Assembly (NCBI GenBank): GCA_016713245.1
Contig: JADJPM010000004.1
Span: 3,472,001 to 3,536,000 of the forward strand
Reading direction: 5' to 3'
Length of the DNA stretch: 64,000 nt
DNA from: Verrucomicrobiaceae bacterium
GTDB lineage: Bacteria > Verrucomicrobiota > Verrucomicrobiia > Verrucomicrobiales > Verrucomicrobiaceae
A program made the translations under genes and the position numbers. Each line of letters begins with the position of its first letter. Position 1 is the first letter of the stretch. This document shows, piece by piece, positions 35,606-44,391 of the stretch. The notes beneath the pieces are model-generated. The model saw only the letters and a program-made list of their open reading frames with translations. It ran no database searches and had not been told where the DNA came from.

Positions 35606-35941
35606 ATGACCTACGATCCCTCCGCCTGCATCACCTGTGGTGCCTGCTGCTCAGCCTTTCGCGTCTCCTTTTACTGGCAGGAGGCTCAGCAGCGCGGGAT
35701 TGACGAGGCTTCGCTGGTGCAGATCACGCCTTGGCGGGTGGCCTTTGCCGGAACGGACCGCCAACCACCACGCTGCGTGCATCTCGATGGCGCGGTGGGT
35801 GAAAAGACAAGCTGCCGCATTTACGAGCTGCGTCCGCATCCCTGCCGCGAAGTCCAGCCAGGCGACGAAAAGTGCCAGCAAGCCCGCGCCGCGCATGGTA
35901 TGCCGCTGCTCCCACCTAGCTGTCAGTCACCAATCATCTGA
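35606..35941 (+). CDS. YkgJ-type cysteine cluster protein
   Basis: This 111-residue protein has the Cys cluster C8-x2-C11-x2-CC (ACITCGACC) at the start and further Cys residues in SCRIYELRPHPCREVQ and at the end. This is the layout of the YkgJ/UPF0153 family, thought to bind zinc or an iron-sulfur cluster. No partner is defined by sequence. It sits between DUF1826 and a LOG-family gene with gaps of 8 and 19 bases, which suggests one transcript. Confidence 0.85.
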   Translation: MTYDPSACITCGACCSAFRVSFYWQEAQQRGIDEASLVQITPWRVAFAGTDRQPPRCVHLDGAVGEKTSCRIYELRPHPCREVQPGDEKCQQARAAHGMPLLPPSCQSPII

Positions 35942-35960
35942 GAACTCGAATTCCCCACTC

Positions 35961-36560
35961 ATGAGCAAGCTTCATCGAATCTGCGTCTATTGCGGCTCCA
36001 GCGCCGGAAACCATCCCGCCCACCGTGCCACCGCCCTGGCCATCGGAGGCTTATTGGCACGTGAAGGCATCACCGTCGTCTATGGCGGCGGAAATGTGGG
36101 CCTCATGGGCGCGGTGGCAGATGGAGCCCTCGCCGCAGGCGGTAAGGTCATCGGCGTGATCCCGCAATCCCTTCTCGAAAAGGAGCTCGGACATCGCGAA
36201 GTCACCGAACTGCATGTGACGAGCAGCATGCACGAGCGAAAGCAGATGATGGTGGACCTCAGTGATGGCTTCATCGCCCTTCCTGGAGGCTTCGGGACGC
36301 TCGATGAGCTCTTCGAAACACTCACCTGGCTGCAACTCGGCTTTCACGACAAGCCCGTGGGCCTCCTCAATGCCAACGGCTTCTTTGACGGTCTCACCAC
36401 CTTCATCACGCACATGAGCCGCGAAGGCTTTCTCAAGCCCGAACACGCCGATTGCGTCCTCATCGAATCCGACGCCGAAAAACTGCTCGCCCGCATGCAC
36501 ACCTTCCGCCCACCGGATCTGGGCAAATGGATCGAAAAGCTAGCAGCGGAAGCTCGCTGA
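35961..36560 (+). CDS. LOG family protein (TIGR00730-type phosphoribohydrolase)
   Basis: This 199-residue enzyme of the LOG family has the signature PGGFGTLDE at residues 108-116 and Arg93-Lys94 in HERKQMM, which together form the active site. VYCGSS at 9-14 and YGGGNVGLMGAVADGAL at 41-57 complete the Rossmann-like fold. The family cleaves nucleoside 5'-monophosphates to base and ribose 5-phosphate. The length is normal. I start at 35961 because MSKLHRICVYCGSS is the usual N-terminus. It is the last gene of a short plus-strand run. Confidence 0.92.
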   Translation: MSKLHRICVYCGSSAGNHPAHRATALAIGGLLAREGITVVYGGGNVGLMGAVADGALAAGGKVIGVIPQSLLEKELGHREVTELHVTSSMHERKQMMVDLSDGFIALPGGFGTLDELFETLTWLQLGFHDKPVGLLNANGFFDGLTTFITHMSREGFLKPEHADCVLIESDAEKLLARMHTFRPPDLGKWIEKLAAEAR

Positions 36561-36569
36561 CCTTTACGA

Positions 36570-36640
36570 TCACTTCGCGGGCGTCCACTGCGCGGCGTCG
36601 ATGATGACATGCCCGGTGGTGGCGAACTCGTAGGAAATGC
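36570..36640 (-). pseudogene. Remnant of the C-terminal end of an exported FAD oxidoreductase
   Basis: On the minus strand, about 24 codons ending in TGA at 36570 read ISYEFATTGHVIIDAAQW then TPAK. The GHVIIDAAQW stretch is identical to the end of the exported FAD oxidoreductase at 45623-47692, including its GTTGHVIIDAAQW. No upstream part of such a gene is present, because the plus-strand mosaic gene starts at 36696. It is probably the leftover tail of a second copy, cut when the extracellular locus was rearranged. Confidence 0.55.
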
Positions 36641-36695
36641 CACCATTCACAGCTTGCTCTTTGCCTTGCATCGCCTCCTTTCAGCGACCACCGCC

Positions 36696-39600
36696 ATGCT
36701 GCCCCGCTTCTCCAGCCTGTGTTTGTTCCTCATCGCCCTCGCGGCGGGCTCAGCCATTCTCCACGCCCAGTCCCCCAATCTCCACCTCGGTGACGTGGAT
36801 GACGATGGCGTCATCACCGTGCGCGACATCGCGCTCGTCGTTGAGCATGTGAAAGGCACCACGCCACTGGATGCGCATCATACCGTGCTCGCCGATGTCA
36901 CGAAGGATGGCGCGGTGAACCAGGCGGATGTGGATGAGTTAATCAAGGAAGTGCTTGAGACCCGCACGCCGGAGAATCTGCCGCTCTCCACCGTGCGCTT
37001 TACCTCACCAGCGGCGGGCGAGGGCGATGTGTCGGTGAACCGCGAGACCATCGTGCATTTTACCGTCCCGCTCGCGCTCAATGCCTCGCTCGATACCACG
37101 CAGTTCAGCGCCGAGTTCGCCGGGCGGAAGGTGCTCAGCCGCGTGGAGATTTCCTCGGACCGGAAAAAGGCCACGTTGTTCTACTTGGAGCCTCTTCCGG
37201 CCAATTCCCGCGTCAAGGTTACCTTCGATGGCAGTGGGCTCGATGATCTGCTGGGGCGTCCGTTTGATGGAAATGGCAATGGCCTGGAGGCCAGCGCCTT
37301 GGAGCAGCGATCGGAGGAGGTCTATCGCATGAGCTTTGACACGCACACTAGCAGCGGCATCCCCGCCACCGGCATCACCGGGCGGGTGCTCCAGGCGGCA
37401 CCGGAGGGCAGCGCCACTCCACCGGCGGGCTATCCAGCCATCGGCGTCCCCGGCGTCACGATCACGGTGGATGGCCAAGAGCAGACCATGCGCACCACCA
37501 CGAATGCCCAGGGCTACTTCACCCTCACGCCCTGCCCCAGCGGCGTCTTCTTCGTCCACATCGATGGCCGCACCTCCCCGTGGAGCAGCTACCCCAGCGG
37601 CAGCTACTTCCCGAATGTCGGCAAAAAATGGGAAGCCATCGCGGGCAAGGCGGACAATCCCTCCGGCAGCTCGGAGGACAGCCAGCGCGGCATCGTCTAT
37701 TTGCCCTGCGCTTGTCCCGGCACGCTCCAGCCCGTCAGCCAAACGCAGGCCACCACCGTCGGCTTCCCGCAGGCCGTGCTGGATGCGAATCCTCAGCTCG
37801 CGGGCACCACCTTCACCTTCCCGGCCAATACGGCGTTTAGCGATGATGGCACACGCGGCGGTTCGCTCGGCCCCGTGCCTGTGCCAGCGGACCGCCTGCC
37901 CTCCCCGCTGCCGCCCGGCCTGCGCCTGCCCTTCGTCTTCAGCCTGCAAACCAGCGGCCCCACGAACTTCGAGCGCCCCGTCGCCGTTTGCTTGCCAAAT
38001 CTGCCCGACCCACTCACCGGCTACAAACCCGTCCCCGGCGAGAAAACCGCCCTCGTCGCCTTCAACCACGACACTGGCCAATGGGAAGTCGTCGGCCCCA
38101 TGACCGTCACCGCCGACGGCAACTTCATGAAAAGCGATCCCGGCGTCGGCCTGCGCCAGCCCGGCTGGGGTGGCGGGACGCCGGGAGGAACGGCTCCGGG
38201 GACACAAAATGATGGCGGCGAACCAATTGATGACACCAAACCGGAGGATGAATGCGATTTGAGCTGGGGGGAGGCATTGGATTTGGGAATCAACTTTCTT
38301 TCAGATGCTTATGACTGTGCAAAGGATCTCAGTCCTGCCAAAATACCGAAAGCTCTCGCATGCTTTTTCGAGGCAATGAGCATCGGGAAACAAATCCAAG
38401 GTCGTATAAACAAAGCGGCTAATCTCATCAAAGCGTTCTACGCAGAGCCTGACCGAGCCAAAGGCATTCGGTATCTCGAACAAGCATTGGCAATCATCGA
38501 GCTGGCACAGTCACAATTGTGTCAAGACCTCGAAACGGAACTCGATTGTGCCAGGCAAGGCGCTGGAGTGGCAAACAAGCTCCGTGCAGCGATGTCTTGC
38601 GTGAACTCAGCCATCAGCTTCATTGAAACATTCTGTGCGCTTGATAATGGCGCATGCGCTGACCAATATCGGGCCACTCGACTGCTCTGCTCTGCCGTCC
38701 CGCATCTTCGATCTTTTTACGACTACCTCGCCAGTTTTGTAGTAGATGCCGACAAATTGGAAAAGAAGCTCATCACAGCGATCACCTGCATTGGTGTCGA
38801 GCAAATGAGAATATCCATTCAGGAAGGCCTAAACATCGCAAACAGTGCAGCCAGCGAAAATAGCATTGGTGAACGTGCCGCAGCTCTTCGAGTTGCCGGA
38901 GAAAATGCGCAATCCATGCCCACTACGGTTGAGGGTTGGCTTCAAATCGCTGAGCAACACGCCGAAAGCGTGATGGACGAGCAAGACGACTGGCAGACAT
39001 TCTCTCCGGGGCTCTCCACAGCACGGCAGTCGTTTGACGACCTCGATTCCGCTATACTTGGCACCGTCTTGTCCATCTCGTCTGACTTGAGAGACAACAG
39101 TAATTCCTTGAACCGCCAGCTTCGTTACAAGGTCACTGGCGATGGCTTTGAAGTGCGCGGGGCATCCTCACCATCCGGGTCTGTCTCTCTGATTCTGCCA
39201 CCGGACGAGTTTTACCATTATGACGTTCTCGATCCCAAAACGGCCAAAATAGGTCACACCATTGCGAGGTCTGGCCTGAATGGTCAGCGCACACGCATCC
39301 CCTATCTGCGATTGGTCACAGACACTTCTCTCGACTCAGATGAAGATGGATTAGGCAGTGTTGCCGAATCCATCCTCGGCACCTCCCCCACCAATCCCGA
39401 CACCGACGCCGATGGCGTCACCGACGGCGCGGAGCTGAAAAACGGCTCCGACCCGCTTTCCGGTCTCGCCGTTTCCACCGGTGTCATCGCCCGCGCACCG
39501 CTCACCGGCACCTGCACCGACATCGCCTCCGGTCGCGATGTTTTGGCCGCTGCTTGCGGCACGGAGGGCGTTTACATCCTCGGTGTGCGGCAGGGGCTCA

Positions 39601-41588
39601 CGCCCACACGGCTGGCTCAGGTCACCACCGCGCCGAATGCGGCCAGCACGGTCACCATTGCCTCAAACCTCCTCGCCATCGGCCTCGGCATCACGGGGAC
39701 GATGATCGTGGACATCTCCACGCCGGACGCCCCGCAGTTCCTCCGCCTCATCAAGATCGGCAGTAGCGCCCGCAGCCTCGCGGCGGCGGAGGGCATCGTC
39801 CACATCGGGTTGGAGGATGGCCGCGTGGCGCAGGTGGACATGATCACCGGGCGCTTGATCGGCTCCGTCAATGTCGGCGCGGCACCGCATGACCTCACCA
39901 TCGGGAAAGGCGTGCTCTACGCCGTCGTCCCCGGCTCCGTGAAGACGCTGCCCGTCACCACCAGCGGCTACGGCAGCATCACCAGCACCGGATTCAGCGG
40001 CGCGGAGCCAAACACCACCCTGCGCCACCGCCTTTTCAAAGGCAGCAACCGCCTCTATGCCACGCACCGCAGCGGCTTCGGTGCTTACAACATTAGCACG
40101 CCCGGCGCACCCGCCATGATCCAGGACAATGCCACCGCCGCGCTCGGCTGGGGCCATCTCGTCGCCACCGGGTCAAACCTCGCCGTCGCCTGCCTCGGCG
40201 CGAACAATCCCGACGACGTCTCCCTCTACGACCTCGGCTCGAACGGAGCACAGGCGAACTTTTTGACCACCTTCGCCACGCCCGGAGCCGCCAGCGCCGT
40301 CACCATTTACAATGGCCTCGCCTACATCGCCGATGGCAGCGCCGGGGTGCAGGTGGTGAACTTTCGCGCCTTCGATACCCTACAGCAACCGCCCACCGTC
40401 ACCCTGGCGCTGGAGACACCCGGCAGCACGGCGGAGGAGGGCCGCTTCCTCCCAGTCATCGCCACTGCCACGGACGACGTGCAGGTTCGGAATGTCGAGT
40501 TCCTCGTCGATGGCGAGCGCGTCGATACCGATGGCAATTTCCCCTTCGAGGCCCGCGTGCTCACCCCGCGCCTCGCACCCGGAAAAACCAGCTTCACCGT
40601 CCAGGCCCGCGCCACCGATACCGGCGGCAACGCCGCCCTCAGCAACATCCTCACGCTCACCCTCACCGCCGACACGCAGAGCCCCTCCGTCCTCGCCTTC
40701 ACCCCGGCGAATGACGCCCTGCTCACGAATGCCTCCGGCTTCACTGCCCGCTTCACCGAGCCTGTCGCCGCCGCCTCCCTCCACGCGGGCAGCGTCTTTC
40801 TCTGGTCGGCCGGCGTGGATGGGAATGTGGGCACGGATGACGATGTGCGTGTGCCCGTCTCCCTTCTGCCCGCTACCGATGGCAGCGGCACCTTCCGTGA
40901 CACCGCCAGCTTCCAGGCCACCACGCCACTCACACCGGGGCGCTACCGCGTCCTTCTCACCCTCGGCATCACCGATGCCAAGGGCAATCCCCTCGCCGCG
41001 CCCTACTCCTCCACCTTCCAGATCATCTCCGGCACCGACAGCGATGGCGATGGTATCGTGGACAACGTCGAGTCCACCCTCGGCCTCGACCCCGAAAACC
41101 AGGACAGCAACGCCAACGGCATCCCCGACGGCAGCGAGGACTACGACGGCGACGGCCTTCGCAACGCCTGGGAACTCCGCTACGGCTTCGATCCGCGTCT
41201 CGTGGACACGAACAGCAACGGCACCAACGACAACTTCGAGGATGCCGACAAAGACACGCTCAACGCCCTCGCCGAGCAATCCGCAGGCAGCGATACAAGA
41301 AAAGCCGACACGGATGGCGATGGTTGGCCGGATCAGGTGGAGGTGGAGTTCTTCTCCAATGCGGCGGATGCACGGTCAAAGCCACTGAGTCTATTTGTCG
41401 GCGCACCGGCCGTGACGGCGGCGATCATCGGCGGTGGCACCAATATCGCCCCCCCCCCCACCACCATCGCCATCATCGGCGGTGGTACAAATATAGCCGC
41501 ACCGCCGACGAACATCGCGATCATTGATGGCGGCACAGCCATCGCCACACCACCGGCCACCGTGCGCATCGGCAATCCGCCGCCATGA
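36696..41588 (+). CDS. Large secreted mosaic protein with N-terminal dockerin-like module
   Basis: This 1630-residue exported protein starts with a signal peptide (residues 1-24). Modules in order: a dockerin-like pair of calcium loops, DVDDDGVITVRDIALVVEHV and DVTKDGAVNQADVDELI (32-88); an Ig-like domain (about 95-200); a carboxypeptidase-regulatory-like domain (about 230-310); a Cys-rich helical segment (about 510-720); a thrombospondin-3-like repeat (about 880-920); a beta-propeller-like region (920-1228); two Ig-like domains; more Asp-rich calcium repeats (1448-1560); and three 16-residue repeats at the C-terminus. The segment 38208-39350 is visibly richer in A/T than its flanks. A run of 11 C lies at 41449-41459. 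I start at 36696 because of the signal peptide. Confidence 0.75.
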   Translation: MLPRFSSLCLFLIALAAGSAILHAQSPNLHLGDVDDDGVITVRDIALVVEHVKGTTPLDAHHTVLADVTKDGAVNQADVDELIKEVLETRTPENLPLSTVRFTSPAAGEGDVSVNRETIVHFTVPLALNASLDTTQFSAEFAGRKVLSRVEISSDRKKATLFYLEPLPANSRVKVTFDGSGLDDLLGRPFDGNGNGLEASALEQRSEEVYRMSFDTHTSSGIPATGITGRVLQAAPEGSATPPAGYPAIGVPGVTITVDGQEQTMRTTTNAQGYFTLTPCPSGVFFVHIDGRTSPWSSYPSGSYFPNVGKKWEAIAGKADNPSGSSEDSQRGIVYLPCACPGTLQPVSQTQATTVGFPQAVLDANPQLAGTTFTFPANTAFSDDGTRGGSLGPVPVPADRLPSPLPPGLRLPFVFSLQTSGPTNFERPVAVCLPNLPDPLTGYKPVPGEKTALVAFNHDTGQWEVVGPMTVTADGNFMKSDPGVGLRQPGWGGGTPGGTAPGTQNDGGEPIDDTKPEDECDLSWGEALDLGINFLSDAYDCAKDLSPAKIPKALACFFEAMSIGKQIQGRINKAANLIKAFYAEPDRAKGIRYLEQALAIIELAQSQLCQDLETELDCARQGAGVANKLRAAMSCVNSAISFIETFCALDNGACADQYRATRLLCSAVPHLRSFYDYLASFVVDADKLEKKLITAITCIGVEQMRISIQEGLNIANSAASENSIGERAAALRVAGENAQSMPTTVEGWLQIAEQHAESVMDEQDDWQTFSPGLSTARQSFDDLDSAILGTVLSISSDLRDNSNSLNRQLRYKVTGDGFEVRGASSPSGSVSLILPPDEFYHYDVLDPKTAKIGHTIARSGLNGQRTRIPYLRLVTDTSLDSDEDGLGSVAESILGTSPTNPDTDADGVTDGAELKNGSDPLSGLAVSTGVIARAPLTGTCTDIASGRDVLAAACGTEGVYILGVRQGLTPTRLAQVTTAPNAASTVTIASNLLAIGLGITGTMIVDISTPDAPQFLRLIKIGSSARSLAAAEGIVHIGLEDGRVAQVDMITGRLIGSVNVGAAPHDLTIGKGVLYAVVPGSVKTLPVTTSGYGSITSTGFSGAEPNTTLRHRLFKGSNRLYATHRSGFGAYNISTPGAPAMIQDNATAALGWGHLVATGSNLAVACLGANNPDDVSLYDLGSNGAQANFLTTFATPGAASAVTIYNGLAYIADGSAGVQVVNFRAFDTLQQPPTVTLALETPGSTAEEGRFLPVIATATDDVQVRNVEFLVDGERVDTDGNFPFEARVLTPRLAPGKTSFTVQARATDTGGNAALSNILTLTLTADTQSPSVLAFTPANDALLTNASGFTARFTEPVAAASLHAGSVFLWSAGVDGNVGTDDDVRVPVSLLPATDGSGTFRDTASFQATTPLTPGRYRVLLTLGITDAKGNPLAAPYSSTFQIISGTDSDGDGIVDNVESTLGLDPENQDSNANGIPDGSEDYDGDGLRNAWELRYGFDPRLVDTNSNGTNDNFEDADKDTLNALAEQSAGSDTRKADTDGDGWPDQVEVEFFSNAADARSKPLSLFVGAPAVTAAIIGGGTNIAPPPTTIAIIGGGTNIAAPPTNIAIIDGGTAIATPPATVRIGNPPP
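41421..41564. repeat. Three tandem 48-base coding repeats with a C11 tract
   Basis: Three in-frame units (41421-41468, 41469-41516, 41517-41564) encode AIIGGGTNIAPPPTTI and two variants of it at the end of the mosaic protein. The first unit contains 11 consecutive C bases at 41449-41459. Slipped-strand changes in this tract would shift the frame for the last 40 or so residues. Confidence 0.8.
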
Positions 41589-41629
41589 TCCGCAAAAGAA
41601 ACTCCGATCTACATTGAACCCATTTCGCC

Positions 41630-42796
41630 ATGAAAACGACTACACTTGCCTTTCTCAGTCTGCTCATCGCCATGGTTAGCCTCCATGCGCAAACACCGGC
41701 TTTTAACTGTGGCAGCAACGGAAGCTACGGGCCGTTGAACATTACTACAGACACGACACTACAAGCGCCTCCAGATGGTGTATTTCACTGCACAACCATT
41801 AATATTGCGGTGAATGGAACGCTTAGATTCGCTCGAAACGCATTAAACAGCCCCATCTACCTGCTTGCTACAGGAGATGTAACTTTGGCTGGGTCTGTAA
41901 ATGTGGACGCTATCCCACCCAGCACAGTCTCGTCGAGTGGAGGAACTGGAGGACCGGGTGGATTCGATGGCGGAAATGTGGCTCCCACGAACACAGTGAA
42001 GGCAGGAGCTGGACAAGGCCCCGGCGGAGGACAACCTCCAGCCGTGGGTTCAACTCAGGCAGGGGGGAATGGATCGTATCGGTCTGCTGGTGGAAGCTTG
42101 GATGGTCCCGTTTACGGTAATGCTCTTCTAATCCCATTAGTTGGAGGTTCTGGGGGAGGTGGCGGAAGTTATCTGAATTCGCTTTTGCGTCCTGGGGGCG
42201 GCGGAGGTGGCGCTGTTCTTTTGGCATCGAACACGAGAATCACCTTCGTAACGACTCCCTCAGGCGGTGTCCCATCCAGGGGAAACATCTCTGCAAAAGG
42301 TTCATCAAACCAAGGGTCTAGCGGCAGTGGTGGTGCTATTCGATTAGTCGCACCAAAAATTGAAGGTACTGGCCGCTTCTTTAACAGCGCTGGCAGATCG
42401 AGAATAGACTCATTTGACCTAGCTAACTTCAGTCTGGACACGACAAACTATGGAGCAAATGGAGTCGATACGACTGGCAATGTCATGGTCGTCTTCCCAA
42501 ACCCGCTGCCAAAACTCAGCATCTCCAATGCTGCTGGAACGGCAGTGGCGGAGAACGCGGGCGGGCCGGTGTCCGTGATCCTGCCAACGGGGACGAATCC
42601 GAGCCAGACGATCCAGGTTCGGGCGCGGGATTTCGGCAGCGTGGTGCCCGTCCGCGTGCGCCTGGTGCCCGAGAGCGGCGATGCGACGACCTTTGACGCC
42701 ACCATCGACAACACCGTCAACAACCCCGCCACCACCAACGTCCCCGTGACCCTCCCCATCAACACCGGCGTCCGCATCGAAGTCTTCACACGGTGA
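41630..42796 (+). CDS. Secreted glycine-rich beta-helix-like protein
   Basis: This 388-residue protein has a signal peptide (MKTTTLAFLSLLIAMVSLHA). Residues about 30-290 are rich in Gly, Ser, Asn and Thr with short strand-turn patterns (LQAPPDGVFHCTTINIAVNGTLRF, GGTGGPGGFDGG, GGSGGGGGSYLNS), as in extracellular beta-solenoid or matrix proteins. Residues about 300-388 (LSISNAAGTAVAENAGGPVSV onward) form a small Ig-like end domain. The DNA of the N-terminal part is AT-richer, while the last 270 bases are GC-rich. It lies 41 bases after the mosaic gene on the same strand. No enzyme motif is seen. Confidence 0.6.
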   Translation: MKTTTLAFLSLLIAMVSLHAQTPAFNCGSNGSYGPLNITTDTTLQAPPDGVFHCTTINIAVNGTLRFARNALNSPIYLLATGDVTLAGSVNVDAIPPSTVSSSGGTGGPGGFDGGNVAPTNTVKAGAGQGPGGGQPPAVGSTQAGGNGSYRSAGGSLDGPVYGNALLIPLVGGSGGGGGSYLNSLLRPGGGGGGAVLLASNTRITFVTTPSGGVPSRGNISAKGSSNQGSSGSGGAIRLVAPKIEGTGRFFNSAGRSRIDSFDLANFSLDTTNYGANGVDTTGNVMVVFPNPLPKLSISNAAGTAVAENAGGPVSVILPTGTNPSQTIQVRARDFGSVVPVRVRLVPESGDATTFDATIDNTVNNPATTNVPVTLPINTGVRIEVFTR

Positions 42797-42803
42797 ATCG
42801 CGT

Positions 42804-42828
42804 GAACATCGAACGTTCAACGTCGAAC
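42804..42828. repeat. GAACATCGAACGTTCAACG-type short repeat
   Basis: GAACATCGAACGTTC continues to CAACGTCGAAC in the 106-base gap before the VapBC pair. Runs of GAAC/CGTTC units like this are known to me as interspersed repeats in Verrucomicrobia. Only this copy was noticed, so it is a weak call. Confidence 0.35.
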
Positions 42829-42902
42829 CCAAAGCAGCAAACCGAGCCAAGTGTGAAGGTCGTGAAGGTTGCAATCGTTTAGCCAAAAGTTATCCTCCTG
42901 CC

Positions 42903-43133
42903 ATGATTGCGACCCTCACCGACTCTTTCCACCTTGTTCTTGCTCCCGAGGCTGAGGATTCCACTCCGCTGCCTGTGGGGCAGGAGTATCGCGTCAATAT
43001 CTCGACTGCTGGAGTTATCATGCTGCGCCCCAAGCGGAAACACAAACGCACGCTGCTGGAGCATTTGGAGGCGTTGCGTGGACTGGAATTTGAGCATCGG
43101 CGCGATCCCATCCCTGACCGTGTGCAGCTATGA
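42903..43133 (+). CDS. VapB-like antitoxin
   Basis: This 76-residue basic protein lies directly before a PIN-domain toxin and overlaps it by 4 bases (ATGA). The first half (YRVNISTAGVIMLRPK) resembles a swapped-hairpin AbrB-type strand pair. The second half (RTLLEHLEALRGLEFEHRRDPIP) looks like the toxin-blocking tail found in VapB-type antitoxins. Assignment rests mostly on context. It would repress its own operon and neutralise the toxin. Confidence 0.7.
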   Translation: MIATLTDSFHLVLAPEAEDSTPLPVGQEYRVNISTAGVIMLRPKRKHKRTLLEHLEALRGLEFEHRRDPIPDRVQL

Positions 43134-43540
43134 GATACCTCCTGGATACCAATGTGTTTTCGGAGCTTCTCAAATCCTCACCTGATCCAGAGGTCGTTCG
43201 GTGGTTTCAAATTCATCAGCACGAATGCGCCATGAGCGCCATCACCCTGGCTGAGATGGCGGCTGGCCTCGAAACTCTACCTGAAGGCAAAAGACGCAGC
43301 GCACTGGCGAGGGAACTGCGCTTTCTCCAAGAAGACTTTGCCGAGGAAATCCTCCCCTTTGACCAACGGACTGCCTGGGAATGGTCTCGATACATTGCCG
43401 CCTCCAAGCAACAAGGCTTCAAGCCGCCACTGATGGATAGCTTGATCGCTGCCACCGCGGTGTCAGAGGGACTCATCGTGGTAACGCGCAACGAAGCGGA
43501 CTTCCCGCTCTTGAAAGTGCTTAACCCCTTCAAGCCATGA
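43130..43540 (+). CDS. VapC-like PIN-domain toxin
   Basis: This 136-residue PIN-domain ribonuclease has the four expected acidic residues: Asp6 in LLDTNV, Glu42 in ITLAEMAAGLE, Asp103 in PLMDSLIAATA and Asp124 in RNEADF. The sequence is of the FitB/VapC type, which cleaves RNA. Its stop overlaps the start of the cohesin-like gene by ATGA, so the toxin-antitoxin pair and an extracellular protein gene may share a transcript. Confidence 0.9.
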   Translation: MRYLLDTNVFSELLKSSPDPEVVRWFQIHQHECAMSAITLAEMAAGLETLPEGKRRSALARELRFLQEDFAEEILPFDQRTAWEWSRYIAASKQQGFKPPLMDSLIAATAVSEGLIVVTRNEADFPLLKVLNPFKP

Positions 43541-44388
43541 ACCGCTTCCTCAGACTCTTCGCCCTTTACCCTTTGCTCTCCGCGTCGCTCGCGGCAGACA
43601 CCCTGAGCCTCGGCTCCACGAACGCCGCAGCGGGCGTGGTGCTGCAACTGCCCTTCAACTTCACCAACACGCATCAGATCGTGGGCATGCAGTTTGATCT
43701 GAAGTTCCCCGCTGGAATCGTCGATGCCGGCAGCGCCGTGGCGGCCAGCGAAACGACCAATCACACCGCCGAATCCCGCGAGGTGGCCGCAGGCACACGC
43801 CGCATCGTGCTCTACTCCAGCTCGAACCAACTGCTGCCGAGCGATCTCGTGCTCGAAGTGCCGCTCACTCTCAAAACTGGCTCCCCACAGGGCGGGCCAA
43901 CCGTGAACGTGAGCAACATCCTCCTCACCAACGCCCAAGGCCAGACTTTCACCCCGACCATCAACCGCCCCCAGCTCGACGCCTGGCGTCTCGCCAACTT
44001 CACCGAGGCCGAGCGCAACGATCCCACCATCATTGGCGATGATCGTGACTTCGACGGCGACGGCCTCAGCAACCTGCTGGAATTCCTCATGGGCGGCAAT
44101 CCCAAGGCCAGACAAACCACTCACGACCTCCAAACCGCCCACGGCGTCGATCCAAACGACAACAAGCGTTACCTCACCATGATCTTCCGTGCCGGGAAGA
44201 ACATCAGCGCAGGAACCTTGGCCGTGGAAGGCAGCGATGACCTCTCCAATTGGAACGGCACCGGCATCCTCCTCACCCCGACCGGCACCGAGGACGTCAC
44301 GAGCATCGAATACGAAGCCGCCATTGAGGTCGATGGCCTCACCAAAAAGTTCCTCCGCCTCGTGGGAACAAGAAATGCGGGGAATTGA
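43537..44388 (+). CDS. Secreted cohesin-like domain protein with calcium-loop tail
   Basis: This 283-residue exported protein has a signal peptide (MNRFLRLFALYPLLSASLAA). Residues about 21-145 look like a cohesin domain: LSLGSTNAAAGVVLQLPFNF, IVGMQFDLKFPAGIV, a SREVAAGTRRIVLYSSSNQ strand and VNVSNILLTNAQGQTFTP. Cohesins bind dockerins to assemble extracellular complexes. A calcium-type loop follows (DRDFDGDGLSNLLEFLMGGNP, about 167-188), then a beta-rich C-terminal part. A dockerin-like module begins the large mosaic protein 7 kb upstream. Direct pairing is an inference. It is joined by ATGA to the VapC gene. Confidence 0.7.
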   Translation: MNRFLRLFALYPLLSASLAADTLSLGSTNAAAGVVLQLPFNFTNTHQIVGMQFDLKFPAGIVDAGSAVAASETTNHTAESREVAAGTRRIVLYSSSNQLLPSDLVLEVPLTLKTGSPQGGPTVNVSNILLTNAQGQTFTPTINRPQLDAWRLANFTEAERNDPTIIGDDRDFDGDGLSNLLEFLMGGNPKARQTTHDLQTAHGVDPNDNKRYLTMIFRAGKNISAGTLAVEGSDDLSNWNGTGILLTPTGTEDVTSIEYEAAIEVDGLTKKFLRLVGTRNAGN

Positions 44389-44391
44389 AAC

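Noticed and set aside
41421..41564. Tandem repeats considered as a CRISPR-like array
   Set aside because: The repeats are contiguous, in frame and without spacers, so they are coding repeats.
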